Assembly (NCBI RefSeq): GCF_001952075.1
Contig: NZ_LXYU01000002.1
Coordinates: 248,001-312,000 of the forward strand
Reading direction: 5' to 3'
Length of the DNA: 64,000 nucleotides
Source of the DNA: Ditibartonella apis
Lineage (GTDB): Bacteria > Pseudomonadota > Alphaproteobacteria > Rhizobiales > Rhizobiaceae
How positions within the stretch are numbered: position 1 is the stretch's first letter; every line of letters begins with the position of its first letter. Under the pieces are notes generated by a model. The model had not been told where the DNA came from. It searched no databases and saw only the letters and a list, made by a program, of their open reading frames with translations. The translations under genes were made by a program, and so were the position numbers. This document shows, in pieces, positions 57,432 to 64,000 of the stretch.

Positions 57432-58760
57432 TCAAATCCAACCGCCATAGCGCGTACGGTAAAAAATATGCAATCCGATCTTGTCAACCTTGATCATTGT
57501 GCGTGCCCAGCGAGGACGGACATAGACCGCATGATAATGGGTGGCCGAGCCTACTTCGGGAAACCATATCTGACCAGCCGTAACAGCTCTGGCAACCTGC
57601 TGGGCCACGGTCCATTGCGCCATCTCGGTTACTCTGTGTTTGCGTCCATCGCAAGCAAATGAAAACTGGCAATGATTGATCCAGTTGGTATTCTGGTAAA
57701 CGACACCGCAAATTGTTTTCGGATAGGCCGGATTTCTTACTCTGTTCAAAACGACTTGTGCAACAGCCGCCTGCCCTTTGATTGATTCTCCGCGAGACTC
57801 GAAATAAACCGCTTCGGCCAGACACTTCTGTTCTTTTGCTGTAAAGGCTTCAGGAGGCAGAGGTGTTGCAGCCCAGGCATGGTCGTTACGCCCGATAGGC
57901 GGAATAAAACGTCCGTTCCGGTCGATTGGCGAGTTTTGCTTTTCCGTCAATACGCTATCAAATGCGCTTGTATCGACTTTCGCATTGGCCGGTGCGTAAC
58001 CTAATGCCAAAACATCCGGATTATCATTGGTTACAAGATTTTTGAGAATCTTCGGCACAGGAAGTTTCGAGACCGGTTTCTTCTGTGGCACGACAAGAGC
58101 AATTTTTGCTTCGGATTTATTTCCTGTCTTGTTGCTGTTTTCGCCCACGCTTTTTGGCTTCTCGTTTCCGGTTTCGATATTCCGAGCAACTTCAAAGACA
58201 CCGACTTGCCGGAATTTTTCCGGGAACGGTGTGACATTCATGCTGAATTTCGGAAATTCCGATGCCAGCGATTGAAATGGATTGTTCGAAAGATCTTGCC
58301 GACTATTGGCCTCGACTTCATCAACATGAGTCGATTTCTGTTCGGTATTATTTCCTTGAAGGTGATTGTCGGCTTTTCTTTGTTCATCCTCCAATGCCCG
58401 CTCATTATGTGATTGGGCAATGGTTGAAGCATTCGCCTGACCAAGTGAGGCGACAACTTCTCCAGCTGCGTTTTCAGCATTATCGACAAAAGCAGCTTTA
58501 TAAGACAGGACCGCATGAGAAAAGTCCGTTTTGTGAATAGTTGTTGCAGCTAAAGCCGAAAGGCTTGCACCAAGGAAAACCGGCAAAACTCGGGATTTAT
58601 GCTTCTTCTGTTTTAAAACGACCGGCGCTTCATAAAACCGCCCCTCCGGCATGTAATAAGAGGATGCGGTGCGAAGCATCAAGGTCTGCTCACCTTCGTT
58701 ACCGGAACGGTGCAAAGACGGTATGAAAGACACTTCAAACACCACATCACTCCAACGCAA
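57432..58760 (-). CDS. SleB-type cell wall hydrolase
   Basis: A 442-residue protein with an N-terminal membrane segment (about 58-75), a long low-complexity middle (about 90-300, rich in N, K, E and S) and a C-terminal SleB/CwlJ hydrolase domain (from about 325). The domain shows CLAEAVYFESRGES with its catalytic glutamate, VAQVVLNRVRNPAYP, CQFSFACDG and the ATHYHAVYVRPRW segment. It is likely a periplasmic peptidoglycan lytic enzyme; similar membrane-anchored proteins are usual in Rhizobiales, which do not sporulate. The start is at an ATG of a leader that may be slightly too long. Confidence 0.88.
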   Translation of the reverse strand: MRWSDVVFEVSFIPSLHRSGNEGEQTLMLRTASSYYMPEGRFYEAPVVLKQKKHKSRVLPVFLGASLSALAATTIHKTDFSHAVLSYKAAFVDNAENAAGEVVASLGQANASTIAQSHNERALEDEQRKADNHLQGNNTEQKSTHVDEVEANSRQDLSNNPFQSLASEFPKFSMNVTPFPEKFRQVGVFEVARNIETGNEKPKSVGENSNKTGNKSEAKIALVVPQKKPVSKLPVPKILKNLVTNDNPDVLALGYAPANAKVDTSAFDSVLTEKQNSPIDRNGRFIPPIGRNDHAWAATPLPPEAFTAKEQKCLAEAVYFESRGESIKGQAAVAQVVLNRVRNPAYPKTICGVVYQNTNWINHCQFSFACDGRKHRVTEMAQWTVAQQVARAVTAGQIWFPEVGSATHYHAVYVRPRWARTMIKVDKIGLHIFYRTRYGGWI

Positions 58761-58920
58761 ATACGCTTACGCAAAACAAAAAGAAAAACTTGTTTTCTGT
58801 GGTTTGAAGATTGCCTCATCAACCTTTATTTATGGTTAACAAAAACACCCTTATTCGTTGATTTTATTGATTAATTTTTCCTTAATTTATCAGAATGGTT
58901 AACGCAAAAATAGCGCATTT

Positions 58921-58950
58921 ATCGGCTTTCTTAAAAAAAGCAAAGCCGAT
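58921..58950 (-). terminator. Terminator-like hairpin after der
   Basis: ATCGGCTTT and AAAGCCGAT form a perfect nine-pair stem with a twelve-base loop, 52 bases after the der stop. The bases after it on the minus strand are AT-rich but without a long T-run. Confidence 0.55.
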
Positions 58951-59001
58951 TTGTTAATGTTTCTGAATAAAGTGCAAACACTATTTTTTAAAAAAAACGA
59001 C

Positions 59002-60429
59002 TCAGCGTTTTTTGGCGCGACCGGCAAACGGATTATCGGAGGTTGTCATCGTCAACCGGATAGGAACACCCGGCATATCGAAAGAATCACGCAGACTGTT
59101 TACAAGATAACGCAGATAGGATTGCGGCATCGCTTCCGGTCGGGAACAGGAAATAACAAAAACCGGAGGGCGCGTTTTTATCTGGGTGATATATTTCACC
59201 TTCAAACGTCGCCCCGAAACCGCTGGTGCCGGATGATAGGCAGTGATTTCTGCAAGCCATCTATTAAGCTTGCCCGTCGACACACGCCGGTTCCAGATAC
59301 GATGGACCATTTCGACATTTTCCATGAGCCGGTCAATTCCCTCACCACGCTCGCCGGAAACCGGCACTGCTCTCAAACCGCGCACTTGCGGCAATAGACG
59401 CGCACATTCTTCATGTAATCGGGCAAGCGTTTCCTGCCTGTTTTCGATCAAATCCCATTTATTGAAAGCAATGACGGGTGCCCTTCCCTCTCTGATGACG
59501 AGATCGGCAATTTGCAAATCCTGTTTTTCAAATGGAATGGTTGCATCGAGCACAATGATGACGACTTCGGCAAAGCGAATCGCGCGCAAGGTTTCTGCAA
59601 CAGAGAGTTTTTCAAGCTTTCCATCAACCTTCGACTTACGACGCAAACCGGCGGTGTCAAAAAGCTTTATCTGACGCCCTTTCCACTGCCAATCCACCGA
59701 AATAGAATCGCGGGTTATTCCGGCTTCCGGACCGGTCAATAAACGATCCTGCCCGAGCATGGTATTGATAAGGGTCGATTTACCGGCGTTCGGCCGACCG
59801 ACAATTGCAATGTGCAAAGGTTTGGTCTTGTCGTAAGCTGGTTCTTCAGCTTCCGGATCATCAATTTTCTCGCCAAACTCATCGTCGCTTTGCCTATTTT
59901 CCTTATCGGTTCCTGTCTTGTCGAAAGCTTTTTGTTTGCCAACGGCATCTACAATAGCGTCGCGTAAATCCTGTAATCCCAAACCGTGCTCGGCAGAAAT
60001 CGGACAAGGCTCGCCAAGGCCGAGTGACCATGCTTCATAAAAGCCTGCTGTTGCCTGTTTCGATTCCGATTTGTTGGCAACCAATACAATCGGCTTACCC
60101 GACTTGCGAACAAGAGCAGCAAAATTAAGATCACTTGATGTCATGCCACTTTTTGCATCAAGCACAAAAAGAATGAGATCGGCTTCATCAATGGCTGCTT
60201 TTGTCTGGGCGCGCATGCGCCCTTCCAAAGTATCACTTTTAGCTTCTTCCAAGCCGGCTGTATCAATGACATCAAAACGCAAATCCATCAAACGTGCTTC
60301 ATGACGGCGACGATCACGTGTCACACCGGGGGTATCATCAACGAGAGCAAGCTTCTGCCCGACAAGCCGGTTAAATAGTGTCGATTTGCCCACATTCGGA
60401 CGGCCGACGATTGCAATGGTCAAGCCCAT
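59002..60429 (-). CDS. der: Ribosome-assembly GTPase Der (EngA)
   Basis: A 475-residue protein with two tandem GTPase domains and a C-terminal KH-like domain, needed for 50S ribosome assembly. The P-loops are GRPNVGKST near residue 8 and GRPNAGKST near residue 211; DTAGLE and DTAGLRR are the switch motifs, and NKSE and NKWD the base-recognition motifs. An acidic linker at about 175-205 separates the domains. It follows the YfgM-like gene by three bases on the minus strand, so they are cotranscribed. Confidence 0.98.
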   Translation of the reverse strand: MGLTIAIVGRPNVGKSTLFNRLVGQKLALVDDTPGVTRDRRRHEARLMDLRFDVIDTAGLEEAKSDTLEGRMRAQTKAAIDEADLILFVLDAKSGMTSSDLNFAALVRKSGKPIVLVANKSESKQATAGFYEAWSLGLGEPCPISAEHGLGLQDLRDAIVDAVGKQKAFDKTGTDKENRQSDDEFGEKIDDPEAEEPAYDKTKPLHIAIVGRPNAGKSTLINTMLGQDRLLTGPEAGITRDSISVDWQWKGRQIKLFDTAGLRRKSKVDGKLEKLSVAETLRAIRFAEVVIIVLDATIPFEKQDLQIADLVIREGRAPVIAFNKWDLIENRQETLARLHEECARLLPQVRGLRAVPVSGERGEGIDRLMENVEMVHRIWNRRVSTGKLNRWLAEITAYHPAPAVSGRRLKVKYITQIKTRPPVFVISCSRPEAMPQSYLRYLVNSLRDSFDMPGVPIRLTMTTSDNPFAGRAKKR

Positions 60430-60432
60430 TTT

Positions 60433-61104
60433 CTATTTCCTTGCTGCATCACCGGAACTCTGCATCAAATCAAGCATGAGACGAGAACGTTCTGTGGCCT
60501 TGATTCCTTCAAGCCCTTCATCGGCAATTTTCTGGAAGTAATAACGTGCTTCGTCCATTTTCCCGGCTTTATAGGCCGAAAGCCCCAAGGCCTCGCGAGC
60601 CATAATGCGCGTCGGATCTACATCGGTCGCAAGATCCTTCACACGTTTTTCAACGTCCTCAAAAGAACCGTTATCGACGAGAATATAAGCAGCACGAAGT
60701 TTTGCTACTTTTTGAATAATTTCCGGAGCTTTTTTGTCATCGGCGATTTTGTCAAATTCGGCAACCGCCTTTTTGGCGTCCCCTTGTTCCATAAATATGG
60801 ATGCTTTTCTCAAACCTGCCAAAAACGGATAATCGCCAAAACCCGATTTTTCCACTTCATCAAGCTTCCTCAAGGACTCGTCAAAATTATGTTCATTGGC
60901 AAGGTCCAGACTTGTAAGTAATGTATCCCCGATGCGCCCTGCCTTTGACGACTGCCAATGGTCATAAAACTGATATATGCCTGTTCCCAAAACAAGCAGG
61001 ACAGCTGCAAGAATTAGATATGGACCGTAATTTCCCCATAAGGCTTTTGCCTTTTCCTGACGGATTTCTTCATTGACTTCACGAATAAAACTTTCATCCG
61101 ACAT
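60433..61104 (-). CDS. YfgM-like TPR membrane protein
   Basis: A 223-residue protein with one membrane helix (about 25-45, YLILAAVLLVLGTGIYQF) after a short cytoplasmic N-terminus (SFIREVNEEIRQEK), then a periplasmic tetratricopeptide-like domain. This is the layout of the YfgM (DUF2133) family, a helper of the Sec translocon in E. coli. It lies directly upstream of der, as in many Proteobacteria; a bamB gene, often between the two, is absent here. Confidence 0.88.
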   Translation of the reverse strand: MSDESFIREVNEEIRQEKAKALWGNYGPYLILAAVLLVLGTGIYQFYDHWQSSKAGRIGDTLLTSLDLANEHNFDESLRKLDEVEKSGFGDYPFLAGLRKASIFMEQGDAKKAVAEFDKIADDKKAPEIIQKVAKLRAAYILVDNGSFEDVEKRVKDLATDVDPTRIMAREALGLSAYKAGKMDEARYYFQKIADEGLEGIKATERSRLMLDLMQSSGDAARK

Positions 61105-61214
61105 TATATTGTTCCTGTCAAAAATGGGGTTTCAGGGCTTTTAAGCATAATTTAGCGAAGATGGTAGCCCTTATCACGAAAAAAGGGTTAAATAAGACCG
61201 ATTGATCGATAATT

Positions 61215-62357
61215 TTAACGATTTTTACCGTCTTCTTCATCCGATAACAAAGCTTCGGCCCTTTTACGTTCGGCAATCTGCTCTCTCACGGCATCAAGAA
61301 TCTGCTTTTTTCGATAGGCCGCAAGACGATTTCGGCGTGTCCTGCTTTTATAAAAACGAGCAAGTGTCGTCTCTACCATTTCGATGTCAATCACACATTC
61401 GCGCCATGTGAGTGACGCTTCGGCTCTGCTTGAGCGATCTGGAAAAACAAATTCCTGCCCGAGTTGTGCTTCGCCAGCGATAAATTGACAATTTTCGGCA
61501 ATAAGTTTCAAAGCATTGACCAACCATTCCGGAGGCGCTTCCCGACCTTTACGAATAGCATTGACCAATGCCTCGCAAAAAAGAAGCGAAGAGGCATAAA
61601 GTCTGATGCCTGACTGGTCATAGCGGGCGGAAAGTGACACAACTTCGCGCGAAGATAATCTTCCGCGCAATGTCCAACGGGCGTTCGATCTGGCAACATC
61701 AATTGCTCCGATAAGTCCGATAAGGGCTGTATGGGTTCTGCTACAGCTTTTCATTGCTTTGATTGCTGCGGACACGTCGTTTCTCTGAAGTGCATCTTCA
61801 GCCAATGTGTAGTTTAAAGCCATTTCTTTAAAAAACCGCTCGACGGCCGAATGAAGAGTTTTTAAAGGGTCGGGCGTAAAAAGGATCTGGCTGAAAATCA
61901 ATCCGATAGAGGTCCCCACTGCAACGTCAATTGCACGTGTCAAACCGGCAACATCCGCACCAAGAGCAAAAACCATAACCGCGGAAATGCCTGCTTGAAT
62001 GACAATGGCAGGAACGATGGAATAAGCCGAAGCAATTGTCATCCCAGCAAATCCCACAATGGCAATACGTACTTCGGTAGGCATGGGGGGAAGGAGCAAC
62101 GTCAATTCTCCAACCGCCACACCTGTCAACACGCCGATCAATACATAAATTGCCTGACGTCCATGGCTGGGCACCCCCGGAGCCAGGCAAATAAGTGCCG
62201 TCATTGCCGCATAGATCGGGTGTTCATGGTCAAGAAAATGGACGGCAACAAACCAGGCAAGACCCGAAGCTAGACCAGCGCATAAAGCGTCTTTCCAGCT
62301 TGATTTTACCTGGTTCATGGCCTGAAAGAATTTTAATTTAAAATCGATTGTCATCAT
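61215..62357 (-). CDS. FUSC family inner-membrane protein
   Basis: About 380 residues. The N-terminal half holds six membrane helices typical of the aromatic-acid-exporter/FUSC superfamily, with HPIYAAMTALICLAPG near residue 45 and AVGTSIGLIFSQILF near residue 145. The C-terminal half is a cytoplasmic helical domain. The start at 62357 forms an ATGA overlap with the stop of the SLC13-type gene, so translation is coupled. An export or membrane-stress role is possible but unproven. It precedes the YfgM-like gene with a 110-base gap. Confidence 0.85.
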   Translation of the reverse strand: MMTIDFKLKFFQAMNQVKSSWKDALCAGLASGLAWFVAVHFLDHEHPIYAAMTALICLAPGVPSHGRQAIYVLIGVLTGVAVGELTLLLPPMPTEVRIAIVGFAGMTIASAYSIVPAIVIQAGISAVMVFALGADVAGLTRAIDVAVGTSIGLIFSQILFTPDPLKTLHSAVERFFKEMALNYTLAEDALQRNDVSAAIKAMKSCSRTHTALIGLIGAIDVARSNARWTLRGRLSSREVVSLSARYDQSGIRLYASSLLFCEALVNAIRKGREAPPEWLVNALKLIAENCQFIAGEAQLGQEFVFPDRSSRAEASLTWRECVIDIEMVETTLARFYKSRTRRNRLAAYRKKQILDAVREQIAERKRAEALLSDEEDGKNR

Positions 62358-64000
62358 GTGAGCGGCCACACCCACATCAACATTGGAACAGAAACAAGTG
62401 CGATAATGATACTCAAAGGTGCGCCAAGGCGGGGATAGTCACTGAAATGATAGCCACCTGGCCCCATAACCAACATATTACACTGATGGCCTATCGGGGT
62501 GAGAAAATCACATCCCGCCCCGATTGCAACAGCCATCAGAAACGCTTCGGGTTTGAAGTTGAGTGAATCGGCAAAACTTGAGGCGATAGGTGCCATAACC
62601 ATGACCGTAGCCGCATTGTTAAGAAAAGGCGTCACAAGCATAGCCGCGACCAGTATAACGGCGAGCGCCCCCGATGGCGGCAGGGACGAGGCAAATACAC
62701 TCAGCCAATGTCCGATAATTTTTGTACAACCGGTTTTTTCCAGCGTCTCGCTTACCGGTATAAGCGCCGCCAACATAACCAATATCTGGCCGTCGAGTGC
62801 TTGATAAGCTTCTCTTGCAGGGATGACACGAAAAACAATCATGGCAACGGCTGCCGCAAAAAAAGCAAGCGCAACCGGCACAATTTGCAATGCTGTTGCA
62901 GCAATTGCGACAAACAATATCGTTAACGGCACGAGGCCGTGACGAAGGCTACCGAACATGATGTTACGTTTGGCGAGCGGCAAACATTTCAATTCCTGCA
63001 AAAGATTGGGGATAACATCATCCCTTCCCTGCAAAACGATAACATCGCCGAGCCTGAAAACAATATCTCCAAGCCGTTGCCTCACCCGTTCCTGCGGCCT
63101 GCTTAAAGCTAACAAATTGACATCATAGCGATCAAACAGATTAAGCCTTTTGGCGTTGATGCCGATCAAGGGCGAGTTATCTGTGACAACAGCTTCGACA
63201 ACTTCAATCTGCTGTAGCTTGTCTCCCGTCTGGACGTCTCGTCCTTTGGCAATATCAAGTTTTGCGGTGTTGATAACGGAATCGAGGCCACCATGTGTTC
63301 CTTCAAGGACAATAGTGTCACCTTCAGCGAGCAAAAAATCCGGCAATGGTGAAATAAGGTTCTTGTTCCTTATGACCTGTAAAACCATTGCATCTCCTGC
63401 CGCCGGTTTGACAAGGTCGGAAATCTGTTTGCCGATCACGGTTGATCCGCTCTCCACGCGTGCTTCGGCAATGTAGTCGCGGTTGGAAAAACTGCTATCG
63501 GTTGTTAAAGACTTGCGGGCACGAGCCGGCACCAGCCACGAAAAAAATACAAGGTATAAAACACCGACAGCAGCAACAGTTGCACCCACAGGCGTAAAAT
63601 CGAACATTGTAAAACTTTTGCCGACAAGATGTTCTCTCATCGCAGAAACCACCACATTTGGCGAGGTGCCGATTTGTGTCATCAGCCCACCGAGCAAGGC
63701 ACCAAACGACATAGGCATTAAAAAGACAGAAGGCGAGACGTTCGAACGGCGGGCAAACTGGAACGCAATCGGCAGCATAATTGCCAGAGCGCCGATATTT
63801 TTGACGAAGGCCGAAAGTACGGTCACCACTATGACAAGAAAACAGAGTTGTAAGCGCACGGATTTGACATCCGGCCAGACACGCTGGATGATCAGTTCCA
63901 TGATTCCGGAACGGGCTACTCCGGCACTCACCAATAATGCGCTGGCAACAATAATGACAATATCGTCACTAAATCCTTTGAAAGCGTCTTTAGGACTGAC
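62354..64000 (-). CDS. SLC13-type permease with TrkA-C domains (5' end beyond window)
   Basis: At least 548 residues, with the reading frame open to the window edge, so the N-terminus is missing. It is an ion-transporter-superfamily membrane protein. Several membrane helices come first, with IGALAIMLPIAFQFARRSN and SFGALLGGLMTQIGTSPNVV motifs; two RCK_C (TrkA-C) domains follow in the middle (about 150-330, EARVESGSTVIGKQISDL and QIEVVEAVVTDNSPLIG), then more helices ending in the FLTPIGHQCNMLVMGPGGY motif. It may carry sulfate, a dicarboxylate or another anion coupled to sodium or protons. It overlaps the FUSC gene by four bases. Confidence 0.9.
   Translation of the reverse strand, partial: VSPKDAFKGFSDDIVIIVASALLVSAGVARSGIMELIIQRVWPDVKSVRLQLCFLVIVVTVLSAFVKNIGALAIMLPIAFQFARRSNVSPSVFLMPMSFGALLGGLMTQIGTSPNVVVSAMREHLVGKSFTMFDFTPVGATVAAVGVLYLVFFSWLVPARARKSLTTDSSFSNRDYIAEARVESGSTVIGKQISDLVKPAAGDAMVLQVIRNKNLISPLPDFLLAEGDTIVLEGTHGGLDSVINTAKLDIAKGRDVQTGDKLQQIEVVEAVVTDNSPLIGINAKRLNLFDRYDVNLLALSRPQERVRQRLGDIVFRLGDVIVLQGRDDVIPNLLQELKCLPLAKRNIMFGSLRHGLVPLTILFVAIAATALQIVPVALAFFAAAVAMIVFRVIPAREAYQALDGQILVMLAALIPVSETLEKTGCTKIIGHWLSVFASSLPPSGALAVILVAAMLVTPFLNNAATVMVMAPIASSFADSLNFKPEAFLMAVAIGAGCDFLTPIGHQCNMLVMGPGGYHFSDYPRLGAPLSIIIALVSVPMLMWVWPLT

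Noticed and set aside
1..64000. tRNA, rRNA, riboswitch, CRISPR or prophage modules
   Set aside because: Looked for by eye as cloverleaf arms, GGTTCGAATCC-type T-loops, regular short repeats and phage structural genes; none was recognised. A covariance-model search would be decisive.

Overview
The window looks like chromosomal DNA of an alphaproteobacterium of the order Rhizobiales, most probably a Bartonella-type genome. The base composition is about mid-40s % GC judged by eye, which is higher than the blood-borne bartonellae and closer to the honey-bee gut lineage (Bartonella apis type); this placement is an inference. Supporting signs are an IalB-family invasion protein, an alpha-type atpI-B-E-F'-F operon separate from the F1 genes, the coxF-like small gene beside cyoE, the RibB protein with a dead RibA domain, and the thrC / M16 peptidase / GNAT and ispH / thrB / rnhA neighbourhoods. 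I see no tRNA, rRNA, CRISPR array, integrase or intact insertion sequence.

Layout. 0-6.4 kb: threonine synthase, an M16 peptidase, a GNAT acetyltransferase and a large membrane GGDEF-EAL protein whose diguanylate cyclase motif is lost. 6.6-8.1 kb: YqgE and a DsbD-alpha-like periplasmic protein. 8.1-13.7 kb (minus): rnhA, thrB, ispH, coxF, cyoE and a CtaD-like oxidase subunit I. This is the remnant of a cytochrome aa3 operon: ctaC, ctaG, ctaE and surf1 are absent, and the remaining subunit I keeps its haem histidines but has lost two of the three CuB histidines, the cross-linked tyrosine and the K-channel lysine. 13.9-17.8 kb: an IalB-family protein, tldD and a YeeE/YedE sulfur transporter. 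17.8-25 kb: an RNA m5U-type methyltransferase, tlyA, dxs, dedA, xseB, ribB and aroC. 25-31.6 kb: a DUF1344 protein, a histidine phosphatase, fabI, a PCu(A)C copper chaperone, a DnaJ-type protein, a lipoprotein, pdxH and ubiA. 31.7-43.6 kb: purD, YcxB-like and DUF6101 proteins, a GlcD-type oxidase, Sua5, rnhB, a PA0069-type radical SAM protein, a small GT2-like protein, moaB, ispE, an S49 peptidase, a TrmN6-like methyltransferase and a DUF2007 protein. 43.8-51.3 kb: a polyprenyl diphosphate synthase, a TPR protein, glyQ/glyS and a bestrophin.

51.3-54.5 kb is a gene-poor, partly very AT-rich stretch with only two small genes, both on the minus strand (a DUF2158/YodC-like protein and a 47-residue lysine-rich protein). 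54.5-64 kb (minus): the Fo ATP synthase operon, a SleB cell-wall hydrolase, der, a YfgM-like TPR protein, a FUSC protein and an SLC13-type transporter cut by the window edge.

Functional threads. Isoprenoid supply and use is well represented (dxs, ispE, ispH, the polyprenyl synthase, ubiA for ubiquinone, cyoE for haem O), as is threonine synthesis (thrB, thrC). The retention of cyoE with loss of most aa3 genes fits respiration through a haem-O or other terminal oxidase encoded elsewhere. The most unusual item is the CuB-less oxidase subunit I.
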